NCBI GenBank assembly: GCA_945875585.1
Contig: CAMCLK010000021.1
Coordinates: 1-64,000 of the forward strand
Length of the DNA stretch: 64,000 bases
Source: Candidatus Kuenenia stuttgartensis
GTDB lineage: Bacteria; Planctomycetota; Planctomycetia; Gemmatales; Gemmataceae
Reading direction: 5' to 3'
The notes under the pieces were generated by a model. The model saw only the letters and a program-made list of their open reading frames with translations, had not been told where the DNA came from and did not search any database. Of the stretch, positions 8,711-18,078 are shown piece after piece (position 1 is the stretch's first letter; each line of letters opens with the position of its first letter). Position numbers and translations under genes: made by a program.

Positions 8711-9601
8711 GTGCCCGTTCACGTTGACCCTGTAAGCGGAACAGTGAGCAAACATGTGGGCATGGTTGATAACGCACCCGTATTGGCACTCGAGCACGCC
8801 GGCCTGACCATTGAAGGCTATTCCCGCGCGGCCGTCCAAACTTATTGGCGAATCCCCGAATTAAAGCTCGGATTCGACCTAGGAGGCCAGCCATGGGAAT
8901 TCATGGGTACGCCTACTTGGTTCCTGAGCCACGTCCACATCGATCACATGGTATCGCTACCGCAGTACGTTGCGCGACGCCGCATGATGAAGATGGAACC
9001 ACCGGTTGTTTATGCACCCGCCTATGCCATCGATGACCTGCGCCGCCTTCTGCTTGTGGTCCAGCGTTTGGACCGTTGCCGGATGGTATGCGACCTGCGC
9101 GGGATGGAAGCTGGTCAGGAAATCACGCTCTCACGCGATCACGTGATAACCACGCTTGAAACAACCCACACGCTGCCTTCCCTTGGCTTTGTGGTTTGGG
9201 AAAAGAAAATGAAGCTCAAGGAAGAATTCTTGGGGCTTCCCGGCCCGCAAATCCGTGATCTGAAGTTCCAAGGTGTTGAAATCACGCGCGAAATTCGGAC
9301 TCCACTTGTAGCGTACACGGGCGACACCAATCCCGAGGGCCTCGACAAAAACCCCGATTTTTTTAAAGCCAAGATTCTTATCGCTGAGATGAGTTTTGTC
9401 CGCCCCAACCACAAACGTAGCAAAGTACATAAGTTCGGGCACATGCATTTGGACGACTTCGTGGAACGCGCCGACCGTTTCGAAAATGAACTGATTATTT
9501 GCGGCCACGCAAGCACTAGGTACCATCCAGACGAAATCCGCCGTGTCGTTGATGCCAAACTGCCCTCCCCATTACGCGAACGGCTTCGACTCTGGCTTTG
9601 A
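8711..9601 (+). CDS. MBL-fold metallohydrolase, RNase Z-like
   Basis: A metallo-beta-lactamase-fold protein close to tRNase Z. The metal motif is LSHVHIDHM (HxHxDH). It is followed by HTLPSLGF, AYTGDTNPEGL (Asp ligand), AEMSF, KFGHMHLDDF and HASTRYHPDEI (last His), the same order as in RNase Z enzymes that process tRNA 3' ends or related substrates. It lacks the long flexible arm of canonical RNase Z, so the substrate is uncertain. GTG at 8711 gives 296 aa. An ATG at 8762 (279 aa) is an alternative, as neither has a strong ribosome-binding site. It is divergent from DUF447, with only 49 bases between them. Confidence 0.85.
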   Translation: MPVHVDPVSGTVSKHVGMVDNAPVLALEHAGLTIEGYSRAAVQTYWRIPELKLGFDLGGQPWEFMGTPTWFLSHVHIDHMVSLPQYVARRRMMKMEPPVVYAPAYAIDDLRRLLLVVQRLDRCRMVCDLRGMEAGQEITLSRDHVITTLETTHTLPSLGFVVWEKKMKLKEEFLGLPGPQIRDLKFQGVEITREIRTPLVAYTGDTNPEGLDKNPDFFKAKILIAEMSFVRPNHKRSKVHKFGHMHLDDFVERADRFENELIICGHASTRYHPDEIRRVVDAKLPSPLRERLRLWL

Positions 9602-9669
9602 TTGCAACAATTGATCTTGATTCACAGCTGGTAAATGCCAATAGGTCCACGGTCTGAAGGAGACCGTCT

Positions 9670-10617
9670 GTGGGCCATTGCCGACGCCATTTTATTCTGG
9701 ATGTAGCACGGCTGAACAAGCCGCTCACTTGGCTTATTCTGGCAGTATTGCCGGGTTGCATTCCCATGGCCATGGTTGGAAGCGAACCAACACAACCCGC
9801 TCGGGAAGTAAAATCAGCCTCTCCCACAGAAACCAAGCCCATTGCTTTGACTGTTTCGAAACCTCCCGTTCTGGATCCAGCGCCTGCGGCACTGCCCGTG
9901 GCCAACCAACTGTTCATTCGGGAAAGCAAGCCAGTAGTTCCGTCCACCAATTTCCCGATCTTGACACCTGCGGAAGCACGAATTGTTCCGGAAACGAAGA
10001 CCAACCAAACTGCCCCGTCAGAATTGAACACACTATTGCAGCAAATAGAATCCAGAAACTTTGAAAATCTCACCCCAGATGCATCCAAGGCTGCCGCCAA
10101 TCGCTTGCGTGAAGTCGCCAGACGTCTGGAACAACGCCAGCCACTTGCCATCGCACGCGTGACGTTGGCGCGTTCGGTGGATGCAAACGGCAGATGTTAT
10201 CCGTGGCCCGCCGGGCACATATTTCGCCCCGGCAGGGGCGATGAACCCGGCGATCGCTTGCTCACCTACCTAGAAATCGACCAACTGAAACACCATGCCA
10301 AAGAAGGGCGCGAAGAATGCACCTTTACCGTCCGCATGGAGCTTCGGGATCGCACCACGGTAAGGCAGTCGATGAGCTTCCCGGCTCGTGTTTTACGTCA
10401 ACGTGCCGATTCTGATAGCCACTGGCTGACTCTGTGCTTTCATTTGCCTGGAAAGCTCAACCCAGGTCCTCATAGTCTCATGGTCGAAGTTGAACAAAAA
10501 GATGAGCCTGCCCCCAGACTGGCCCGAAAGTCATTGGATTTTCTGGTAGGTCTTGGGTCGGATCCAGAACAGAACGCCCCGGCCAGACCAAACCAGTCAC
10601 TGACAGGAGGACCATGA
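9670..10617 (+). CDS. Putative lipoprotein of unknown function (315 aa)
   Basis: GTG 9670 is chosen because AAGGAG lies seven bases upstream. The N-terminus has basic residues, a hydrophobic stretch (LTWLILAVLPGC) and a lipobox with Cys30, so the protein is probably a lipoprotein. Residues ~35-110 are Pro/Ala/Thr-rich and probably disordered. A helical segment rich in Arg and Glu follows, then a beta-rich C-terminal domain (YLEIDQLKH..., FTVRMELRDRTTVRQSMSF, GPHSLMVEVEQKDEP). I do not recognise a family. It overlaps the start region of the next secreted protein, and the two probably act together in the envelope. Confidence 0.75.
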   Translation: MGHCRRHFILDVARLNKPLTWLILAVLPGCIPMAMVGSEPTQPAREVKSASPTETKPIALTVSKPPVLDPAPAALPVANQLFIRESKPVVPSTNFPILTPAEARIVPETKTNQTAPSELNTLLQQIESRNFENLTPDASKAAANRLREVARRLEQRQPLAIARVTLARSVDANGRCYPWPAGHIFRPGRGDEPGDRLLTYLEIDQLKHHAKEGREECTFTVRMELRDRTTVRQSMSFPARVLRQRADSDSHWLTLCFHLPGKLNPGPHSLMVEVEQKDEPAPRLARKSLDFLVGLGSDPEQNAPARPNQSLTGGP

Positions 10618-10619
10618 TC

Positions 10620-12203
10620 ATGAAAAACAAATCGGGTCGCGCCATACGCATATTGTGGCGCTTGTTCATTGGCGGTGGTTTGCTCTCAACAAGCTGCATC
10701 ATGACTACTGCCGCAGAGCCACCACGTCTTTTTTCGGCATTCGGAAATCGCAAGGCAGAAAAACCGGCGGAAGAATCTTCGCGTGAGGGCCGCCGTTTCA
10801 GCAAAAACCGTGAATTCATCCTTCCGTTTCATTTGACAGAAACCGAAAAACAGCAGGTGGCCCAAGTACACCTCTATGTGCGCGGTCCAGCCGAAGCATG
10901 GAGACGCCACGATTCCCAAGAACCGCTTGCCGGCAAATTCCGCTTCATGGTGCCTGTCGATGGCGAATACTGGTTCAATATCGTAACGAGTGATAAACAA
11001 GGCAGGCTCAGCCCGCCCAATGTCAACACGATGGCACCGGCCTTGCGCGTCATGGTTGACACGCTGGCGCCTGTCGTTCAACTGACTCCCCAAAACCACG
11101 AAAATGCGATCTGCGCCTTACTGGCTTGCGACGATCGGCATCTGGATCCGGCTCTAGTGAAAGTGGAATATCAAATCGAGGGCAAACCTTGGATCGAAAT
11201 AAAGCCCGCTTCCGGCCAAACCCGCCTCTATCCCTTACCCAGTGGTGGCGCGGTACCTTGCAAGGTACGCGCCATGGCCACGGATATGGCAGGGAATGTC
11301 GGTATGGCGGAGCTGGCCATCGGCATGCCGCCCGGCAGCACATCCACCGCGACAAAACCAACCACTTCCGATAATGAACTGACGCCTGTCGCGCTAATGC
11401 CCAACGCTCCGACAACAGAATCAGGCAACTCGCCACGGCTCGTTGCCAATCCACGAACCACAATCGACTACAAAATTGAAGGCGTGGGCCCCAGCGGTAT
11501 CAGCAAAATAGAGATCTGGCTCACCAACGATGGTGGAAAAACCTGGGCCCGCAAAGGTGAAGATTCCGATCTCCAAAGCCCCGCCACTGTGGACCTGCCG
11601 GCTGAAGGTGTCTTTGGCGTGGTTATACACGCCGTCAATGGCAGTGGTGGAGGCGACCCGCCCCCCGGCCCTAATCACCCTGCAGATGCCTGGATCGAAT
11701 TGGATTCAACACGGCCGCAAGCCCGAATCATCAATGTCAAACCCGCCAACAACGAAAGCGGAGCTGGACTCGATATCGCTTATACTGTTTCAGACAAGAA
11801 CCTGTCCCGACAAGCGGTAACCCTTTTGGTGTCTAACCGTAAGGGAGGCCCTTGGACGCCTTTGGTGCAACGCGCCGCCAACGATGGCATGTACCACTGG
11901 CAAATTCCCCGCCATGCTGGTTTTGAATTTTACTTCCGGCTTGAAGCCACAGACCTCGCGGGAAATGTCGGGGTTTCCGAAACTGAGCAACCAACACGCT
12001 TCGACACTTCACGGCCCAAGGGGCGTGTCATTCAGGTACGTTCAGAATCAGATGGGACCCGGATTCCAACTGAGAACGTTCCGGTTGTTGTGCCCGCTGC
12101 GGTCAGCGTCCCCACGCCGATCACAGCTCCAATAACACCACCCAAAATGATCGACCTTCTTGGCTTTCCGCCTCCTATGGCTCCGGGACAAACTCCCCGC
12201 TGA
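10620..12203 (+). CDS. Secreted protein with repeated Ig-like domains
   Basis: AGGAGG stands nine bases before ATG 10620, so this start is preferred to ATG 10614, which overlaps the upstream stop. The N-terminus is a signal sequence (ILWRLFIGGGLLSTSCIM) with a possible lipobox-like STSC. After a charged linker come at least three Ig/Big-like beta-sandwich units opening with D-T/S-x-x-P (VDTLAPVVQL, LDSTRPQARI, FDTSRPKGRV) and carrying repeated ATDxAGNVG turns. The C-terminus is Pro-rich. Such domains usually mediate adhesion or scaffold interactions on the cell surface. The exact role is unknown. Confidence 0.78.
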   Translation: MKNKSGRAIRILWRLFIGGGLLSTSCIMTTAAEPPRLFSAFGNRKAEKPAEESSREGRRFSKNREFILPFHLTETEKQQVAQVHLYVRGPAEAWRRHDSQEPLAGKFRFMVPVDGEYWFNIVTSDKQGRLSPPNVNTMAPALRVMVDTLAPVVQLTPQNHENAICALLACDDRHLDPALVKVEYQIEGKPWIEIKPASGQTRLYPLPSGGAVPCKVRAMATDMAGNVGMAELAIGMPPGSTSTATKPTTSDNELTPVALMPNAPTTESGNSPRLVANPRTTIDYKIEGVGPSGISKIEIWLTNDGGKTWARKGEDSDLQSPATVDLPAEGVFGVVIHAVNGSGGGDPPPGPNHPADAWIELDSTRPQARIINVKPANNESGAGLDIAYTVSDKNLSRQAVTLLVSNRKGGPWTPLVQRAANDGMYHWQIPRHAGFEFYFRLEATDLAGNVGVSETEQPTRFDTSRPKGRVIQVRSESDGTRIPTENVPVVVPAAVSVPTPITAPITPPKMIDLLGFPPPMAPGQTPR

Positions 12204-12678
12204 AGTAGGTGACAAGTCTGGAATTTAGCAAACCTGCTGTTGCAGCTGAATCTCTGCAGCGGGTGGGAGCCTTCACCGGCCCTCCATCAAGGCATTAATA
12301 TCTAGAGAAATGGCTGATTTCAAAGCTTTTGATCCCACATTCCGCAGGTATCCGAACGACCTGAAGCCATGGAAATCGTTTCTAAGCAACCCTACCCACA
12401 CACGTCCCCCCCCCATTTACCCCAAACCCACTTGCCCCATCCAATCGTTGCAGGTGGATCGAGAACTTCCGGTTTTTATCATTTTCGCTCAAGTCGCAAC
12501 CTCCACTGCGTTGACACCTGCCACTCCCGCAACTTAAACTCCCATCGTTAGATAGTTGTGTGACTTGAGGAGATCCGCGGAGCATTGGTGAAATCGGCAA
12601 GCGGGGCACCCGCACAACCGGATTATCCAGCAAACTCATCGCGGCATGCTCAAACTAATTGGCGGGAGTACGATCAAC
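12204..12678. other. 475-base gap without a convincing gene
   Basis: A 75-codon ORF (12310-12537, starting MADFKAFDPTFRRY) has no good ribosome-binding site and a Pro-rich, low-quality middle that includes a C10 run, so I do not call it. No tRNA fold or strong terminator was found. The region probably holds the promoter of the hydrolase gene. Confidence 0.4.
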
Positions 12679-13401
12679 ATGGCTCAGATTGGCGTGAGTG
12701 ATCTGGCAGTAAGACCCGCAGAAGGCTTCTACGACTTTGATGTCCGGTTACCCAGACCATTGCCCATGCGCACTTTCCTGCCCATGGGTTACGAACCCAA
12801 TTACCCGTACCCACTTGTTGTTTTCCTTCACGGGCACGGCAGTACGGAAGAACGCGCCCTGCGATTGGCACCACGCCTAAGCCGCCGCAACTTCATCTCG
12901 ATTGCCCTGCGCGGTTCGGAACTGGCAGACCCCAAGTCAGACGGTTCTCCAACATACTCCTGGAGCAACGACGGCCAGTCCGATCATATGGTGGAAGACT
13001 ATGTCTTCCGCGCCATTGAACAGACTCGCAAACAGTTCCATGTTCATTCCGAACGCATTTATCTTGCCGGAATTTGCGAAGGTGCTTCACAAGCTTACAG
13101 ACTTGCACTCAGCCACGGGTCATGCTTTGGCGGGTTGATCGCACTCAATGGCTCCATGCCACGTTTCAATCGCCCTTTACTACGCCCCCAATCCCTCCGC
13201 CACCTGCGGGTTTTCATTGGCCATGGGCTTGCAAATTCCGTTGTTCCATTGAGCATGGCACGTGAAGACCATCGTCTTCTCTACTCTGCCGGCCTCAATG
13301 TCAGCATGCAAACCTACGCCTGCAATCACAAGCTGCATCAAGATATGCTCAACGACGTTAATCGCTGGATCATCGAAAACATTCAGCGCGAAGACGCCTG
13401 A
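12679..13401 (+). CDS. Alpha/beta hydrolase (esterase/phospholipase-like) with atypical triad
   Basis: Start ATG 12679 (240 aa) follows GGGAG at ten bases; an upstream ATG at 12646 lacks a site. The fold is that of small esterases: VVFLHGHGS (oxyanion region), a nucleophile elbow LAGICEGASQA, the strand before the acid residue VFIGHGLANSVVP, and a C-terminal His (NHKLHQDM). The nucleophile elbow has Cys133 where Ser is usual, as in dienelactone hydrolases. The acid position (HGxxD in relatives) is Asn186. The His is H217 or H220. It may be a thiol hydrolase or an altered-activity member. The substrate is unknown. Confidence 0.82.
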   Translation: MAQIGVSDLAVRPAEGFYDFDVRLPRPLPMRTFLPMGYEPNYPYPLVVFLHGHGSTEERALRLAPRLSRRNFISIALRGSELADPKSDGSPTYSWSNDGQSDHMVEDYVFRAIEQTRKQFHVHSERIYLAGICEGASQAYRLALSHGSCFGGLIALNGSMPRFNRPLLRPQSLRHLRVFIGHGLANSVVPLSMAREDHRLLYSAGLNVSMQTYACNHKLHQDMLNDVNRWIIENIQREDA

Positions 13402-13484
13402 TTCCGCTTCCCATGCATGCGCTATGATCGTTGGATCGGATCACTGTCACACCGACACTGATCCGGACGACGGATACGACCCTC

Positions 13485-13958
13485 ATGACCACTATCTGCC
13501 CATTCTGCATTCAGATCAAAGCGATCCCTTCGTCCATTCCGGACCTTGTTTGGGAATTCCCCAATAGCGTTGCTGTTCTTGGCCGTTGGCAGTTTTATCA
13601 GGGTTACTGCGTGCTGATATCACGGGAGCACGCTCATGAACCGATCGATCTGCCTGCATTGTCACGCGACGGCATGATGTCTGAGGTTTGGTGGTTGTCC
13701 AAAGCCATTGCTTTAGCATTCAAACCCCGCAAGCTGAACTACGAACTGCTGGGGAATCAGGTGGAACATCCACACTGGCATCTATTCCCGAGGCAGATAT
13801 CTGATAATGAGCATTTAAAACCTGCTTGGGTACGTATCGACCGCGAGGAAAATAACGCGCCCCTGCGTTCAATCCTCGAGGGCAAGCCCAGTGAACGGGC
13901 CTCCACCATCGCATCAATTGTCACCATTCTTCAAGAACTGGGAGCTCCCAAGGCATGA
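13485..13958 (+). CDS. HIT-family protein (histidine triad)
   Basis: A 157-aa protein with the histidine-triad signature near the C-terminal half (EHPHWHLFPR, HxHxH), preceded by NYELLGNQ, as in HIT nucleotide hydrolases/transferases. The N-terminal CPFC resembles the zinc-binding start of many bacterial HIT proteins. ATG 13485 is preferred to an upstream in-frame GTG/ATG because it gives this N-terminus. The stop overlaps the hemC start by four bases (ATGA), so the two are translationally coupled. HIT proteins hydrolyse nucleotide phosphoramidates or dinucleotides; the specific substrate is not evident. Confidence 0.82.
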   Translation: MTTICPFCIQIKAIPSSIPDLVWEFPNSVAVLGRWQFYQGYCVLISREHAHEPIDLPALSRDGMMSEVWWLSKAIALAFKPRKLNYELLGNQVEHPHWHLFPRQISDNEHLKPAWVRIDREENNAPLRSILEGKPSERASTIASIVTILQELGAPKA

Positions 13959-14914
13959 GCCCCAATTCACTTCGTTTGGCAACGCGTACCAGTCCATTAG
14001 CCCTGTGGCAGGCCCACCACGTGCGAGACCTGTTACAAGCGGTGGGCCACGGCGCCGAATTGGTAATGGTGACCACCCGGGGAGACCGGGTCATTGACCG
14101 ACCACTTCATGAACTAGGTGGAGATGGACTTTTCACCCGCGAAGTTCAGGAAGTTGTTCTTGCAGGCGAAGCAGATGTAGCCATCCACAGTCTTAAGGAC
14201 CTGCCGACAGCAGCGGTCCCGGGTTTGACTCTTGCAGGCATTCCCGCCCGAGGCCCGCAGGGAGATGCGTGGGTCAGCCGCATTTACCCCCATTTGGCCG
14301 ATGTCCCACTTGGTTCACGAGTTGCTACGGGCAGCATGCGACGCCGAGCCCAATTACTCAACCGCCGTCCCGACCTTCAAGTTGAGGATCTTCGAGGAAA
14401 CATAGGCACCCGGCTGAGCCGGTTGGCCGATGAAGGATTATCCGGCATTATTTTGGCGGAAGCGGGCCTTCGTCGCCTTGGGCTTGATGCTGAAATCCGT
14501 GAAATTCTCGACCCCATATGGATGCTTCCGGCCGTGGGCCAAGGAGCCCTTGGCCTTGAATGCCGCGCCGACGATCAAACCACTCAGGACCTACTGAAAC
14601 TTCTAACCGAGCCCACAGCGTGGGCCACGTCGCTGGCGGAACGTGCCATGCTGCGCGCCTTGGGGGGTGGTTGCCTTGTGCCGGTTGGGGTCTTCAGCAC
14701 CACAGAAGGAACTACGGGTCGCTTAGTGGCAGTGGTTCTGGATGAAACCGGAGCAAGGCGACTGGAAGTTACCCATGAGGGGCCACTGGCAGATCCTCAA
14801 GAATTAGGAGAATCTGTGGCGCGCGCTCTCATCGATGCAGGGGCTGATTCCATTCTGTCAACCGTTGAAAAACGATACTTGGGCCAGCCGACCAATCGCC
14901 CTCGGGGGGCCTGA
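13955..14914 (+). CDS. hemC: Hydroxymethylbilane synthase (porphobilinogen deaminase)
   Basis: HemC polymerises four porphobilinogen units to hydroxymethylbilane in heme/siroheme synthesis. The 319-aa product starts LRLATRTSPLALWQA and has DVAIHSLKDLPT (substrate Asp and Lys), ATGSMRRRAQL and LRGNIGTRLSRL. GGGCLVPVG carries Cys240, which anchors the dipyrromethane cofactor. Domain order and length match the family. It is coupled to the HIT gene by a four-base overlap and is three bases from the next gene. No other heme gene is adjacent. Confidence 0.96.
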   Translation: MSPNSLRLATRTSPLALWQAHHVRDLLQAVGHGAELVMVTTRGDRVIDRPLHELGGDGLFTREVQEVVLAGEADVAIHSLKDLPTAAVPGLTLAGIPARGPQGDAWVSRIYPHLADVPLGSRVATGSMRRRAQLLNRRPDLQVEDLRGNIGTRLSRLADEGLSGIILAEAGLRRLGLDAEIREILDPIWMLPAVGQGALGLECRADDQTTQDLLKLLTEPTAWATSLAERAMLRALGGGCLVPVGVFSTTEGTTGRLVAVVLDETGARRLEVTHEGPLADPQELGESVARALIDAGADSILSTVEKRYLGQPTNRPRGA

Positions 14915-14917
14915 ACC

Positions 14918-17410
14918 ATGGCTGGAAATCGTCCTGAAGTATTGGCGCCTGCTGGTGATTTCGATTCCATGCGCGCCGCTGTTGCCGCGGGCGCTGACGC
15001 GGTTTATTTCGGCCTCGACCGCTTCAACGCGCGCCACCGCGCGACCAATTTTGAAATCGATCGCCTGCCCGAGATTATGCGGTACCTGCACCGGCACCGG
15101 GTGAAAGGATATGTGGCCTTCAACACGCTGGTTTTCAGCGATGAGCTTCCGTCTGCGGAAGCATGCCTTGAGGCGATTGCGCGCGCCGGTGTCGATGCGG
15201 TGATTGTGCAGGATATTGGAAATGTACGTCTCTGCCGTGAAGTGGCACCCGGGCTTGATATTCATGCCAGCACACAAATGACACTCACCGAGGGCGGTGG
15301 TATGCATCTTGCAACCAGCCTCGGAATCAGCCGGATTGTTGCTGCGCGTGAGATGTCGCTAGCCGATCTCCGACGCATCCGCACATCATGCGATATTCCC
15401 TTGGAGGTGTTCATTCACGGGGCTCTGTGCGTTGCCTACTCGGGCCAATGCTTAACCAGCGAAGCCCTGGGTGGACGAAGCGCCAATCGTGGACAGTGCG
15501 CGCAAGCCTGCCGACAACCATACGAATTGTGGGTGGACGGCCAGCGTCGCGATACAGGCGACAAATCCTATCACTTGAGCCCGCAAGACCTGGCAGCTCC
15601 GGAAGCGGTAAGGGAACTCATTGAACTGGGAGTGGTCAGTTTCAAAATCGAAGGCCGCCTCAAGGGGCCATCGTATGTCACAACGGCCGTTACCACGTAC
15701 CGAAAGGCCATCGATGCCGCGCTGAATGGCACCGTTCACTCCCCCGGTGCGGGAGAGTGGCGCGATCTTCAACAAGGCTTTTCACGCGGATTCACTACCG
15801 GTTTTCTGCGCGGAATCGACCATCAAAAGCTGGTGCGCGGCAGGTCCCCACGAGCACGAGGCGTCCGAATAGGGGAAGTGCTGCGACGCGACCGCAACAG
15901 TGTGTTGGTGGCCTTGGATGAACCAAATACCCTTTTGGCAGAAATCCTGAAACCCGGCGATGGCGTTGTACTCGACGAAGCCCGCCCGGAACACAACGAA
16001 GCTGGCGGCAGGGTTTTCAGTGTGCGTTCAGGACGCGAAAAAGCCACCGTATGGGTAGACATTGGTCCGGGAGACCTTCCCAGCGACCGAGGCGGAGCTG
16101 GCGCATGGTTATGGAAAACTGATGATCCGGAATTTAATGCCCGCTGCAAACGGCAATGGACAGATCCAGATCTTCCCGGCAGACACGTGCTGAACTTTCG
16201 ACTCACAGGCCAACCGGGATCCGCGCTTAAGCTCACTGGCACGCTTGAAAATGGTGCTACAGCAGTTGTGTTATGGGATGGCCCGCTGGTTGCAGCACGG
16301 CATGAAGCGCCACCGGGAACCCTTACCAAATGTCTTGGACGATTGGGAGGCACCCCGTTTTGCCTGGGAAGCGTTGAATGCGAGATGCCTGAACCGGTAC
16401 TCCTCCCTGCCAGCGTTCTCAACACATTGCGTAGGGACCTTGTGGTTGCCTTGGAATCTGCACTGGCACCATCGGCCCCCGCTACACGGCCGGGTGCACT
16501 GGATCGCCTGCGTGCAGCCAGACAAACACACACGCCCGCCGATAGCCAATCTCCCCGGCTGATTTTGTTAGCGCGAACGCTCGAGCAGATTCAAGCCGCT
16601 TGCACATGGCAGCACGAATCGGGGCTTGCGCCTTTGGCCATGGTTTGGGTCGATGTTGAAGATCCACGCCAATGGGAAGAATCTATCGCCATTTGCCGTG
16701 GCGCTTCCATTGATGTTGGCCTCGCCCCCCTTCGCATTGTGAAACCCGGTGAAGAAGGGCTGATTACCCGCGCCGCCCGGCTTAAGCCCGATGCCGTTCT
16801 TGTGCGCAACCTTGCAACGCTAGAACTATTGCGCAGCAGTGGAATTCCCTTGGTGGGTGACCATTCGTTGAACATTGTCAACGACTTAACTGCAGCATGG
16901 TTCTTTGCTCAAGGGCTCAAAAGATTGACTCCCGGCCACGACTTGAACTGGCAGCAGCTTCAAGCTTGGCTGGCACATGATCGTCCAGATGCCATCGAAT
17001 GCATCGCGCACGTTGCCATGCCTATGTTCCACACCGAACACTGTGTTTATGCGGCCCACCTTTCGACGGGAAAAGACCACACCGATTGCGGTAGGCCCTG
17101 CGAGCAACACCGCATCCGGCTGGTAGACCCAACCGGTGCCCATTTCCCCGTGATGGTAGATGCGGGTTGCCGCAATACTGTGTTCAATGCCCATGTGCAG
17201 TCGGCATCCGAATACATCCCCCGATTAATTGGAATGGGGGTAAGAAACTTCAGGATCGAACTTTTGGGCGAAACCCCATCTGAAATCCACAACCTGCTTA
17301 CTCTTTACAATCGCGTCCTAGGTGGACGGGATGATGGCCACGGTTTATGGCGCAGCCTACGAGCCAGTAGCCGCGTGGGCCTTACACGCGGAACACTCAA
17401 CCTGGCTTAA
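14918..17410 (+). CDS. U32 family peptidase / RlhA-like protein with DUF3656
   Basis: An 830-aa protein with the full PROSITE-type U32 signature (EVFIHGALCVAYSGQCLTS, about residue 164), followed by RGQCAQACR, whose Cys are thought to bind an Fe-S cluster. N-terminal EVLAPAGDFDSMRAAVAAGA is the family opening. The length with a long middle/C-terminal extension is that of the U32-DUF3656 subgroup. E. coli RlhA of this group hydroxylates a cytidine in 23S rRNA; others are annotated as collagenase-like proteases. An rRNA-modifying role is the better guess. A second Cys-rich segment (HCVYAAHLSTG...CGRPCEQHR) lies near the C-terminus. Confidence 0.9.
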   Translation: MAGNRPEVLAPAGDFDSMRAAVAAGADAVYFGLDRFNARHRATNFEIDRLPEIMRYLHRHRVKGYVAFNTLVFSDELPSAEACLEAIARAGVDAVIVQDIGNVRLCREVAPGLDIHASTQMTLTEGGGMHLATSLGISRIVAAREMSLADLRRIRTSCDIPLEVFIHGALCVAYSGQCLTSEALGGRSANRGQCAQACRQPYELWVDGQRRDTGDKSYHLSPQDLAAPEAVRELIELGVVSFKIEGRLKGPSYVTTAVTTYRKAIDAALNGTVHSPGAGEWRDLQQGFSRGFTTGFLRGIDHQKLVRGRSPRARGVRIGEVLRRDRNSVLVALDEPNTLLAEILKPGDGVVLDEARPEHNEAGGRVFSVRSGREKATVWVDIGPGDLPSDRGGAGAWLWKTDDPEFNARCKRQWTDPDLPGRHVLNFRLTGQPGSALKLTGTLENGATAVVLWDGPLVAARHEAPPGTLTKCLGRLGGTPFCLGSVECEMPEPVLLPASVLNTLRRDLVVALESALAPSAPATRPGALDRLRAARQTHTPADSQSPRLILLARTLEQIQAACTWQHESGLAPLAMVWVDVEDPRQWEESIAICRGASIDVGLAPLRIVKPGEEGLITRAARLKPDAVLVRNLATLELLRSSGIPLVGDHSLNIVNDLTAAWFFAQGLKRLTPGHDLNWQQLQAWLAHDRPDAIECIAHVAMPMFHTEHCVYAAHLSTGKDHTDCGRPCEQHRIRLVDPTGAHFPVMVDAGCRNTVFNAHVQSASEYIPRLIGMGVRNFRIELLGETPSEIHNLLTLYNRVLGGRDDGHGLWRSLRASSRVGLTRGTLNLA

Positions 17411-17468
17411 CGCTTTACCTGACCAGATTTAGTTTGCCTCATGTGTGAAACATAGTTTAGAGTTCGAT

Positions 17469-17990
17469 ATGAACATGTCCTTGCTGCGATCGAAAGCGAG
17501 TCGGATGCGAGTTCAACTTGTGCCGCTTGATGGCGGCCGCCCTCTCGACCTTGTAAAGGACCTCACTCTTGTGGGGCGTCAGGACGATTGCGACCTTCAA
17601 CTAGACCATAAAAGTGTTTCGAAAATGCACTGCGTGCTCGTCAAAGCCGATGGCATGCTCTTTTTGCGCGATCTCGGCAGCACCAACGGAACGCGTGTCA
17701 ACGGCCAACGCGTACGCAGAGCTGCCCTGATGTCGGAAGACCAGATCACGATTGCTGGTTATGGCTACCGTGTGGTTGTGGAAAAAAATGGCACCCCGCC
17801 TCGCGCCCAAGCCGCCGCGTTTGATTGCACCATCAATGTGAACGCCAAGGAAGCCCCGCGCCCGCCTCAGGCCGCCGCAAAGCCCATACCTCATGCCGCT
17901 CAACGCGGCAACGATGACGATTCCGTTGTTCTTGGCGATGCCATTCTAAACAATGCACTTCCGGATATTTATCCAGAAGATCGGCGTTGA
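17469..17990 (+). CDS. FHA-domain protein
   Basis: A 173-aa cytoplasmic protein with one forkhead-associated domain (about residues 15-105). LTLVGRQDDCDLQL, SVSKMHCVL and LGSTNGTRVNG give the conserved Gly-Arg, Ser-x-x-His and Asn-Gly positions that bind phosphothreonine peptides. The C-terminal 60 residues are Ala/Pro-rich and probably disordered. It sits upstream of the MoxR/VWA pair with an 88-base gap, so it may be a phospho-signalling input, although no kinase is adjacent. ATG 17469 is used; ATG 17475 or an upstream GTG at 17445 are alternatives. Confidence 0.85.
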   Translation: MNMSLLRSKASRMRVQLVPLDGGRPLDLVKDLTLVGRQDDCDLQLDHKSVSKMHCVLVKADGMLFLRDLGSTNGTRVNGQRVRRAALMSEDQITIAGYGYRVVVEKNGTPPRAQAAAFDCTINVNAKEAPRPPQAAAKPIPHAAQRGNDDDSVVLGDAILNNALPDIYPEDRR

Positions 17991-18078
17991 TGGGCGCAAT
18001 GTATCACGCCGCATTCACTTTGTGCCTATGATGATTTAGGGTTTCCCGAAATCAGCAGGCCAGCGGCAGGATCATCCC

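Noticed and set aside
12310-12537. 75-aa ORF in the gap before the hydrolase
   Set aside because: No ribosome-binding site, a poly-C run, and Pro-rich low-quality sequence.
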